Positions 9,294 through 16,293 of a stretch of 26,765 bases of DNA are shown here, in pieces. Below the pieces are notes generated by a model that worked only from the letters and a program-made list of their open reading frames with translations, had not been told where the DNA came from and did not search any database. Each line of letters begins with the position of its first letter. Positions within the stretch are counted from its first letter, which is position 1. The DNA is from Coemansia sp. RSA 1804 (taxonomy: Eukaryota > Kickxellomycota > Kickxellomycetes > Kickxellales > Kickxellaceae). Made by a program: the position numbers and the translations under genes. The stretch spans positions 1-26,765 of the forward strand of contig JANBTH010000207.1 of NCBI GenBank assembly GCA_027578815.1, given 5' to 3'.

Positions 9294-10370
9294 CTACAGC
9301 CAGGGCAAGACGGTTGCGGTCTTGGTTTTGGTAACAGCAATCACTTTAGTTACAATCTCCACCTCTGTATTGGTGCACTTGGCAGAGTCGCTATCGGAGG
9401 AGGACTTGTTTTCAGCGGGTGTTGGAGCTGCCTTGTTAGTTAGAGTTGGTGATGGTGATGGTGATGGTGATGGTGAGGGCTTTGGAGTCGATGTTGGTCT
9501 AGGTGAAGGTGTAGCAGCCTTTTCGCCAGTCAAATACTCGTTGGTCAGGCCCGATTTCTCAATAACAAAACTGAGATGTGCCTTTATATGCGTGAAAAAG
9601 GTAGCACTGTTTGCACCGCCGCACACAAGAGTACCAAACGCAATGATCCTGGACGGAAGGCCAACCAGTTTCTGCACATTGTTATCCTTGGCCATAAGGC
9701 TGCCGCCCGAATCTCCGCCGCATACGCCAATACCGGGAGTCTTGGACGACAATGTGCACACCATGTCACCATTGTTGTTATCAAAGTTGCCAAAGTACTT
9801 TTTGCACGTCGCGTTGTCGCCAACTATAAGATTTGCACCACGTAGGAGGTTCTTGTTTTTAACGGAATCCTCAGACCCGCCCCAGCCAAGAGATAAAAGT
9901 GTTGCCCCAGGAGCTATGTCTTTGTTATAGACCATAGCACGCTGGGTGTTGGCGCCACTAATTGCAGGAATCTTGATAACGGCAATATCGTACCGCGGGT
10001 CCTCGCTGTTCTTGTTAATTATGTATTTGGGATGAGTCCACGCCTTGGTGGCCACGGCCTTCTTCTGCTTGTTCTTGTCCCCGCTGTCGTAACCAATGGT
10101 CAGTTTGTACGAGTCCTGGTATGGACTTGCGCCGCTTTCCAGACAGTGTGCGGCGGTGATAACATATTCGGGAGAAACTATTGTTGCGCCGCACACAAAC
10201 ATTCCACCGGGCCCCTTGTCAATCAGCAAGGACGCAGCATAAGGTGCTTGGTTGTCAGCCGCCGTGTATCCACCGTATATACGCTTATCCAACATCTGCT
10301 GCCCAATCGCAGCCCCCAAGCTCTGGCTACCAAGTAAAGCAACAAGTAAAATAATAATAGACAGATGCAT
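9294..10370 (-). CDS. Secreted S1-family serine protease with Pro/Ser/Thr-rich C-terminal extension
   Basis: The 358-residue protein starts with a signal peptide (MHLSIIILLVALLG), followed by a short propeptide ending DKR and the mature N-terminus IYGG. The catalytic triad is complete: His75 (TAAHC), Asp128 (RYDIAV) and Ser221 (GGDSGGS). All three standard cysteine pairs (42-58, 168-182, 191-220) are present. The residue six before the serine, which sets S1 pocket specificity, is Gly rather than Asp, so trypsin-like Lys/Arg preference is not expected; chymotrypsin- or elastase-like specificity is more likely. After the catalytic domain (about residue 285) comes a (Ser-Pro)n stalk encoded by a hexamer repeat, then a Ser/Asp stretch, one Cys, and a Thr/Val/Lys-rich terminal segment ending VLPWL with no hydrophobic GPI tail. 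The gene precedes the inactive homologue on the same strand and is probably its duplication partner. Substrate is unknown. Confidence 0.93.
   Translation of the reverse strand: MHLSIIILLVALLGSQSLGAAIGQQMLDKRIYGGYTAADNQAPYAASLLIDKGPGGMFVCGATIVSPEYVITAAHCLESGASPYQDSYKLTIGYDSGDKNKQKKAVATKAWTHPKYIINKNSEDPRYDIAVIKIPAISGANTQRAMVYNKDIAPGATLLSLGWGGSEDSVKNKNLLRGANLIVGDNATCKKYFGNFDNNNGDMVCTLSSKTPGIGVCGGDSGGSLMAKDNNVQKLVGLPSRIIAFGTLVCGGANSATFFTHIKAHLSFVIEKSGLTNEYLTGEKAATPSPRPTSTPKPSPSPSPSPSPTLTNKAAPTPAENKSSSDSDSAKCTNTEVEIVTKVIAVTKTKTATVLPWL
9442..9475. repeat. (GGTGAT)n hexamer repeat encoding the Ser-Pro stalk
   Basis: About five tandem GGTGAT units on the plus strand encode alternating Ser-Pro in the protease tail on the minus strand. 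Such repeats change length easily, so stalk length may vary between strains. Confidence 0.8.
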
Positions 10371-10973
10371 GATTAAACTCGATAGGCTTTATTTGATAGT
10401 ATGCAAAAGTTAACTAGATAAATAATGGAAAAAGGGACAGGGTGAATGTGCAGACTGTTGGTAGATGCTGTGAAATACATCCATGTATTTAAACAAGAAA
10501 AAAATGAAAAAAAAAACTGTGGTGTTCTATGTTTATGAGTAATTGAATAAATCCTTTCTATTCTACTAAGGTTGAGATATCTGTTTCCAATATCTCATAT
10601 TTACAACGAAGCCCTTGTTGGCTATTAACGGATATAGATGACAAGATCAACTTTACAGCCTGATGCTCAAAGAAAGACAACAAAGCGGTTTCTGAATAAG
10701 ACCAGAAACGAAATTCAATAACCAAGCCCAGCATAAAGAGATAGGATAGAACAAGCAGAAAAGGCGATGAACATCTGCTAACAAACACGCGATTCAATGT
10801 AGAACGATGATTTCGCGGGAAAATATGAACAAGGCGCGACATGCGTTTTTTTTGTACAGACCATGGTTTTTGGACACGGATAAAGTGAGTTGAGCAAGAA
10901 ACTATACAAAGACATTATGTCAACAAGCAGACCATCTAGTGTCTGCAGCAACATTTTTCTAGAATCTACATGC
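10371..10973. other. Intergenic, promoter side of the active S1 protease
   Basis: This 603-bp AT-rich spacer carries the 5' flank of the protease at 9294-10370 (-) and the 3' flank of the SNZ-like gene (-). It has an A-run near 10497-10517. A 94-codon open frame at 10558-10842 (-) has no recognisable domain and non-coding composition. Nothing else was recognised. Confidence 0.55.
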
Positions 10974-11828
10974 TTAGCCATCGACAGATTGCGAAGTGGT
11001 GCTAACGGATGGATGGCCGGCTGGATGGTGGATTGCAGCAACAATAGCGGCTATACGCTGCACGGGGTCTGGCGTGTGGAAAACTTGGTTGCTGACAATA
11101 ACGCCAGCGCAGCCCATCTCGACCATATACGCAGCATCGGACGGCTGCGTAATAGCGCCGGCAGCGAACAGCGGAACCTGCAATCTGCGCAGCCGTGCCA
11201 CCTGCTTGAGCAGCGAGTAGTCAGCGCAAATTGTCTCTGCGTAGGTGCGCAGACTCTCCTCGTTGTCGGCCCTTTTGACGGCGCCATGGATCTCGCGGTT
11301 GATGCGCTCAATGTCGACGATTGCCTGCGCGGGGTTTGCGCGCTCCTCATCCGCGCTGCCTCTAACACATATTGCACCCGCGCCCTCGCGCACACGCCAC
11401 AGTGCCTCTGCCAGCGACGATGCGCCGCATATGTATGGCCGACTGCGTTTGTGCTTATTGACCTGGTCGGCGTATCCGGCGTCAACTGTTTCTGTCTCCT
11501 CCACGCCGTCCACGCGCATCTTGTCAGCTGCGTCGCTCTCGACTTCGCTGCCGCCGTGGATGCGCACAAACACAGGAATTGCCACTGAGTCTAACACGTC
11601 GCGCACTGCGTCTGCGCTGGCGACGCACGACTCGATGTTCTCTTGCTGCTCTGTCTCTATCGGATGCTCGGCATCCACCACAATCACACCGCCCGCCCCG
11701 CCGCGCTCCGCAAGCTTTGCCTCCAGTTGGCTGCTCACGCAGAATATTGCCTTCTGCCTTAGCGACTGCATAAAGCATATGTTGTCTGCCCATTTTTCTC
11801 GCTGCTTCTTGCTGAGGCCGCTGTTCAT
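10974..11828 (-). CDS. SNZ: PdxS/SNZ-family (pyridoxal 5'-phosphate synthase) homologue lacking catalytic lysines
   Basis: The 284-residue protein aligns along its length with the PdxS/SNZ/PDX1 barrel, which with its glutaminase partner (PdxT/SNO) makes pyridoxal phosphate from ribose 5-phosphate, glyceraldehyde 3-phosphate and ammonia. Recognisable blocks are SVAIPVFVRIHGG (family SVSIPVMAKARIG), PYICGASSLAEALWRVREGAGAI (family PFVCGAxxLGEALRRIxEGAAMI) and LFAAGAITQPSDAAYMVEMG near the end. The two lysines that carry reaction intermediates (K81 and K149 in Bacillus numbering) are Arg89 and Arg156 here. The early MDV aspartate, the DESE motif (here EETE), the GTG phosphate loop after K149 and the GSGIF motif (here SNQVF) are also altered. 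It is therefore probably catalytically dead, like plant PDX1.2. The ATG at 11828 is preferred to that at 11879 (17 residues longer), because a TATA-like stretch sits just upstream of 11879. Confidence 0.85.
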   Translation of the reverse strand: MNSGLSKKQREKWADNICFMQSLRQKAIFCVSSQLEAKLAERGGAGGVIVVDAEHPIETEQQENIESCVASADAVRDVLDSVAIPVFVRIHGGSEVESDAADKMRVDGVEETETVDAGYADQVNKHKRSRPYICGASSLAEALWRVREGAGAICVRGSADEERANPAQAIVDIERINREIHGAVKRADNEESLRTYAETICADYSLLKQVARLRRLQVPLFAAGAITQPSDAAYMVEMGCAGVIVSNQVFHTPDPVQRIAAIVAAIHHPAGHPSVSTTSQSVDG

Positions 11829-11881
11829 CCTGCCCTTTCCCTTTTCTATTTCTTTTGGCTGCTGTATCCAACACTGCACAG

Positions 11882-11893
11882 ATTATATTATAC
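11882..11893 (-). promoter_or_regulatory. TATA-like element of the SNZ-like gene
   Basis: On the minus strand the bases read approximately GTATAATATAAT, about 55-65 bases before the ATG at 11828 but only a few bases before the alternative ATG at 11879. If functional it supports the downstream start codon. It rests on composition and position only. Confidence 0.3.
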
Positions 11894-12385
11894 TTCGTGA
11901 TATGCGTTTTTTTTGGTTTAAACAGTCTTATATGCAAGTGCGCGGGATATACAGTCCAGGTAGGAAGGGAAAAGAAAGAGACAATGGTCTCGCTGTAATG
12001 GCTGGATTTGTACAAAGCATGCCAATATGTGGCATTTGGTGCTTCTTTGCTCTTTTCCCTTTGCTCTTGCCAAATGGACCAGCCCTCCATATAATAAGCA
12101 TTGGAAAGCATCCGGCCCATGCCTTGCTTTATGCAAGGTTCTTTTGAGAAAGGGGATCTTTTGCAAGCGATGCTTTACATGTCAGCATGTGGAATGACCG
12201 GGGTATTTTTCATCAATGGGCTTGTGGTTGATGATAGAGCTGGAGAGACTAATCGAGATTAGACAATGTTGTTGGGCAATCGAGCGAAATCAAAAGGCCA
12301 TATTTTATTTTAGGAAATGACGTAGTTGTGCCTTAAAGTCAGTCCGCTTTGTCGTTCTCACAAGAAAAGCGGACGCATAAGCGAA

Positions 12386-12447
12386 CCAATAAGGGCAGCA
12401 GATCTTCTCTCACCCTCCTCGGCCTTGGTTGATCACAGCCAGCCAAT
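12386..12447 (+). promoter_or_regulatory. Pair of CCAAT boxes
   Basis: Two CCAAT pentamers in the same orientation (12386-12390 and 12443-12447) lie 57 bases apart in the divergent promoter region. CCAAT is the binding core of the fungal Hap/NF-Y complex. They are about 700 bases from the plus-strand ATG and about 560 from the minus-strand ATG, so either gene could be served. Confidence 0.25.
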
Positions 12448-13152
12448 TAGCGGGTTGATGTGTGAAGCTGCCTGCTGCTGCAATTCTTGTTTGGACTGTG
12501 CAGCAACCAAAAGAAGGGGAAAAAAGGAGAAAGGAAAATTCTCCCAGCATTTTTATTTCATAAAATGGCAGCGAGCTTTTCGGCTTTGCTTTTTGTGCCT
12601 TCTGTGGGCTTGTTTGAGCCGACTCTTGATTCTCCCCTCTTTTCCTTTCCTGCCTTCATTTTTTCCTGTATTTTTGTTGTAGTTATCGTATACCTTTTTC
12701 AGTGTGCAGCTCCTGACCCTTGTGTATTGGGTTTTTTTCCATTCCTTCTCTTTTTTCGGACTGCTGTGCTCTAACCCGTTGTCAGAATAAAGCGAGAGAC
12801 AGCAACGTTTTCCCTCTTCTACCCCCCCTTTTGTCCACTCTTGCTAAGGAAATAAAAAACAGGAAAAGGACTGACAGAGAAGAAAAGAAAACCAGCACGC
12901 GTGCGCCACACTTTTATAAACCATCCTTATTACCTCTGCTCATTTTCATTATAACCTTCTCTCTATTTGTCTTCTGCTTTTTGTTTTCTCGCTCGGCTTT
13001 TACAAAAGTAAGGAAAAGAAGACAGGGGTGCCCTCCTCATCCTCCTCGGAAGCAGCAAGCAAGAAAAGAAAATAAGCACGCCAGCCTGGAACGACAAAAC
13101 AAAACAGCCCACACAAGCGGGTGCGGGGGTTCCTTGACCAGCAGCAACAACA

Positions 13153-14388
13153 ATGAGTGCGCAGCCAAGCCCAATTACCTCGACATTCATAGCAACAGCC
13201 ACCATCAACCACCCAGACACCACCACAGGCGGCCAGCTGCAGGAGACGGCGCATGTCAATATTGATGTTGACGTCGACGCTGATGCCGAGCTTGGGAGTG
13301 AGTTCGACTCTGAAAACGAAAACGCAGTGTCACTGGTGGCTGTGCTCTGCGGACTGGTTCCGTGCATGCCAAACAGCATCAACAACATCCGGCTAGTCAA
13401 CCAGAGCTCAGACTCGGTGGATGAGAACAGCGACAAGGTGTTTGATCCATTCTACCACCCGTCGTCATCGTCGTCATTGGGGCCGCCGCCCAAAAGCACA
13501 AGCAAGGATTACGACAGCGACAGCGAGGACAGCTTTGAGAACTCGCCGATGAATGCCGCTAACGACGACGGCGGCAAGGAACTGACAACGGGGAAGAACC
13601 ATTCACCCGGCGTTGCGCGCAACGCTGCCATTGGCGCATCGGTGGGGCTTGTAGTGCTTGTGCTGTTCATTCTGTACGTTGTGCGCAGACGCAACAAGCG
13701 CCGGCGACGCCTGATGCTGGGAGAAGGAGACGACCTTAGCACTCACTCCAACGGATCGACTGCTGCGCTGCCTGTTGCGCACATGCCAGGAGGCGGAGTA
13801 TTTGCCAACCGCTTATCCGCGCACAGACCTAGCGCCGACCACCCGACTTCTGCTGCCACCCTAAGTCCCTTTGCATCGCCACTGCCGCCAACGGCTGCTT
13901 CCAGAGCAAGCGCTGGCCCGGAGATGGTGCAGCTGCCCATGCCGTCAAGAGCAAGATCTGCCGCCGATGTCGGCCGCCGCCGTCGCCGCCCTCCTCCACC
14001 TCCGCCGCCGCCGACACTAGGCCGCAGCGAGAACCCGCATGCTGCTGCATCTGCCACCGGTGCCGGCGATAGCCGCGCGCACTACGCCGACCAGTATCCG
14101 CCGCAACCGCCGCCCACGCTTGCGCGGCGCGCATCGCTGGCGCTGGATTCCGGGCGCCAGCGCGCTGCAACATTCAGCGAGATCTCGGGCGACGAGCTGC
14201 CGCCCTACATCGACCCAATCGAGGAGGCAATGACGTCGGGCGCCCACCGCCCCGACGAAGGCGAAGGCGGAGAAGGCGGTGGTGGAATCCGCGCTCCTAG
14301 TCACCACCACCACCACACTAACAACCACAACCGCGACCCGCAGCGGCCAAACCCTCCGCCCTACCACGCCATCGACCTGCCTAGATAG
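13153..14388 (+). CDS. Single-pass membrane protein with PY (PPxY/LPxY) motifs; possible Rsp5-type ligase adaptor
   Basis: No family is recognised for this 411-residue protein. The N-terminal 155 residues are acidic and Ser/Asp/Asn-rich, with a weak hydrophobic stretch near residues 56-70 and no clear signal peptide. One strong transmembrane segment (about 160-178, IGASVGLVVLVLFILYVV) is followed at once by a very basic stop-transfer run (RRRNKRRRRR), predicting N-out/C-in topology. The roughly 230-residue tail is low-complexity: Ala/Ser/Pro-rich, an Arg run followed by eight prolines (about 274-288), and a His/Asn run near the end. It has two WW-domain ligands, LPPY at 349-352 and PPPY at 401-404. 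Membrane proteins with cytosolic PY motifs recruit HECT ligases such as Rsp5 (for example Bsd2, Tre1, Ssh4, Ear1), and that role is inferred here. An upstream exon encoding a signal peptide is possible. High GC at third codon positions supports coding. Confidence 0.75.
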   Translation: MSAQPSPITSTFIATATINHPDTTTGGQLQETAHVNIDVDVDADAELGSEFDSENENAVSLVAVLCGLVPCMPNSINNIRLVNQSSDSVDENSDKVFDPFYHPSSSSSLGPPPKSTSKDYDSDSEDSFENSPMNAANDDGGKELTTGKNHSPGVARNAAIGASVGLVVLVLFILYVVRRRNKRRRRLMLGEGDDLSTHSNGSTAALPVAHMPGGGVFANRLSAHRPSADHPTSAATLSPFASPLPPTAASRASAGPEMVQLPMPSRARSAADVGRRRRRPPPPPPPPTLGRSENPHAAASATGAGDSRAHYADQYPPQPPPTLARRASLALDSGRQRAATFSEISGDELPPYIDPIEEAMTSGAHRPDEGEGGEGGGGIRAPSHHHHHTNNHNRDPQRPNPPPYHAIDLPR

Positions 14389-14787
14389 ATCCACGCATAA
14401 AAACAACGACAACGCATCTCCCACCCATTTACACTTGCACTCTCCCCCCTTCCAGTTCTCACAGTAGTGTATCTTTTGTTTCCTCCTATTGTCCTCTTCA
14501 TGTAAACTATATCTAAATCGCACTTTTGTCTGAACCACAATTTCCACGGCCTGAGCCATTTCTCTTGTGATTGCACCCCATATCTTTCCGCCCCCACCCT
14601 CATATGATAAGCCAGTACGCATGGGAAGCTGAAACGGGCGGGTGTGCGATAGCGGAAGCAAAGGAAGCGTGTGCCCCCCCCTGTACTTCCTCTTTCTCTC
14701 TCTCCCTCTTTCCCTCGTGGACAATTCTCTCCAGCAAGCGCATTCTGTGCCGTGCCAGCATCAATCACACGACACATAGCTTGCAGC
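14389..14787. other. Intergenic, promoter of the OCA6-like gene
   Basis: This 399-bp spacer separates two plus-strand genes. It has a C-run near 14676 and a strongly pyrimidine-rich tract at about 14680-14720, typical of fungal promoters close to transcription starts. The open frame runs in-frame upstream of 14788 to an ATG at 14671, but those residues are low-complexity Pro/Ser and are better read as leader. Confidence 0.5.
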
Positions 14788-16128
14788 ATGGCTGATATCA
14801 TAGACCCGCTGATCCCGCCGTACCGCTTCGAGCGGGTGCAGTCGGGGCTCTACCGCGGCGGGTATCCAAAACCACGCAACCACCGGTTTCTCCGGCGCCA
14901 GCGGCTGCGCACAATAGTATCGTTGGTTCCGGGCGACAACGACAACAGCCTGGCGAGGTTCTGCGAGGCAGAGCATATTGACCGCATCGTGATCGAGGTG
15001 GCATCGCCGAACGAGAACGTCACGGTGACCGAGGAAACGGTATCGCGGAGCCTGGAGCTAATGACGGATCCCGCCCGCGCACCGCTGTACATCCACTGTT
15101 TGGACGGCTCCAACGTCACCGGGGTCACCATCATGTGTCTGCGTAAGCTGCAGCTCTGGAGGGTTGCGTCGTACCAGAACGAGTACCTGCGGTTCGAGCA
15201 GAACGGCGAGATCGTGCCCGAGGAGAGCGAATTCGTTGACGCCTACGCTGGGCGTGCGCTCTGCCTGCCCAACCCCCATGTCGGCTGGCTGTGGCCTGGC
15301 CGAGAGGAGTCCGGCGGCGAAGGCGATGGCGACGCTGGCCTGCCATTCAAGGACGGCACGCACCCCGTTGTGCCGTTTGTCGGTTTGCGTCCAAGAGCGC
15401 CGGCGATTTCCAGGGCGGCCTCGGGTCCTGCTGCGCTGGATGCTGGCGCCCGCGATGTTGGCCGCTCTGTGGAACACAGCAATCGCAGGCCGGGCCCTGT
15501 CCCAGACGTGGATCCGGTTCGGATAGTCGCTGCCGGGTCGGGCGTTGCTGGGGCTCGCCCAACGGCAGCCGCTGCTGTTTCTGCTGCCGATGCCACAGCC
15601 CTGAGGCCGCCTGCGCAGCCAGTGCAGCTGCACACGTCGCACAGTGCAGGTGTTCTGTGCGGCGTCGGCGCCCGGGTCTATGCAGAGCCGGAGCATGAGG
15701 CGGTGCCAGAGCACGAGGCGGTGCCAGGGACAGGCGGCAGCGGTGCTAGTGGGAGCCCCAGGGTGCGCAGGCTCCTTGGTCCTATTCTGGCAGCACTTGC
15801 GGCCAATCCGACTGCTCCGCTGGCATCGCTTGCCTCCCCGCCGGCAGCAGCAACAGGGAACAATACAGATATACGCAGGACTGGTCCGGATGCCAAACCC
15901 GGCGACAGCAGCCGCGGCCCCGGCGCCGACTATACTGCTGCCTCCGCCTCCTCTGCTGCCCGCAGCGCGGCGGGGACTGGCGGTGTGCCTGCCAACAACC
16001 GGCCCCCGCCACCTGCTATTGCCGCTGCCGCTGCCGTCGGGCTGCACGGAGCCGGCGGCACAGCTATCAAGGAGATCGCGCTTTCGCGGCTCGTGCAGGC
16101 GCTGGCGATCGAGGGGCTGGGCATGTAG
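14788..16128 (+). CDS. OCA6: OCA6-like atypical (plant/fungal) dual-specificity phosphatase-fold protein; 3' gene structure uncertain
   Basis: Residues about 8-165 match the SIW14/OCA family of tyrosine-phosphatase-fold proteins, whose active members remove phosphate from inositol pyrophosphates. Visible blocks are FERVQSGLYRGGYP, a strand reading TIVSLVPG, and the P-loop YIHCLDGSNVTG followed by CLRKLQLW. The nucleophile Cys is kept, but the Arg of HCX5R is Val, as I recall for yeast Oca6, so classical phosphatase activity is doubtful. The ATG at 14788 gives MADIIDPL directly before the domain. The single open frame runs to TAG at 16126-16128 (446 residues), about twice the size of Oca6, and the second half is Ala/Pro/Gly low complexity. 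From about 15383 the next frame has much higher GC at third positions. Removing a possible 31-base GT-AG intron (15383-15413) gives a 235-residue protein ending at 15526, close to the Oca6 length. The last 22 codons of the long frame also look coding, so the true end is unresolved. Confidence 0.75.
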   Translation: MADIIDPLIPPYRFERVQSGLYRGGYPKPRNHRFLRRQRLRTIVSLVPGDNDNSLARFCEAEHIDRIVIEVASPNENVTVTEETVSRSLELMTDPARAPLYIHCLDGSNVTGVTIMCLRKLQLWRVASYQNEYLRFEQNGEIVPEESEFVDAYAGRALCLPNPHVGWLWPGREESGGEGDGDAGLPFKDGTHPVVPFVGLRPRAPAISRAASGPAALDAGARDVGRSVEHSNRRPGPVPDVDPVRIVAAGSGVAGARPTAAAAVSAADATALRPPAQPVQLHTSHSAGVLCGVGARVYAEPEHEAVPEHEAVPGTGGSGASGSPRVRRLLGPILAALAANPTAPLASLASPPAAATGNNTDIRRTGPDAKPGDSSRGPGADYTAASASSAARSAAGTGGVPANNRPPPPAIAAAAAVGLHGAGGTAIKEIALSRLVQALAIEGLGM

Positions 16129-16293
16129 CTCTCCATTTAGCACCAACTGAAATTCTGTATAGTCCTCTCGTCCATGTAATTAATTTCAAAACTGAAGTGT
16201 TACCTATCGTTGTTATTGTGATCCTCTTTAGTTTCTACAAAGTGCCAGAAATAAGCAAAAGAAAAAACCGCTGTTCAGCACCAAGATGCCAGA
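16129..16293. other. Short spacer between convergent genes
   Basis: Only 165 bases separate the 3' ends of the OCA6-like gene (+) and the trypsin gene (-), so their 3' untranslated regions may overlap. No canonical AATAAA was seen in either direction. Confidence 0.5.

Larger units (their letters stand above)
11829..13152. other. Divergent intergenic region between SNZ-like gene and PY-motif membrane protein
   Basis: This 1.3 kb region should carry both promoters. The left end has a TATA-like stretch for the SNZ-like gene. The middle has a CRE-like half site TGACGTA at 12318-12324 and two same-direction CCAAT boxes at 12386-12390 and 12443-12447. The right part (about 12500-13140) alternates pyrimidine- and purine-rich tracts, as in long fungal leaders. 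Open frames of up to about 180 codons here lack recognisable domains. Upstream non-coding exons of the plus-strand gene cannot be excluded. Confidence 0.55.

Noticed and set aside
10558..10842. 94-codon open frame with a hydrophobic stretch, minus strand
   Set aside because: AT-rich composition, no recognisable family, and located in the 3' flank of the SNZ-like gene; a single hydrophobic stretch is not enough.
12326..13265. Overlapping open frames rich in Phe, Leu and Pro upstream of the membrane protein
   Set aside because: They translate pyrimidine/purine tracts of a promoter or leader. They might contain a signal-peptide exon, but no clear splice join was found.
14671..14787. In-frame upstream ATG extending the OCA6-like protein by 39 residues
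   Set aside because: The extension is Pro/Ser low complexity from a pyrimidine-rich tract, and the conserved domain begins right after the ATG at 14788.
15058..16146. 362-codon minus-strand open frame opposite the OCA6-like gene
   Set aside because: It mirrors GC-rich coding sequence, with Arg/Ala/Gly bias and no domain; antisense open frames are expected at this composition.
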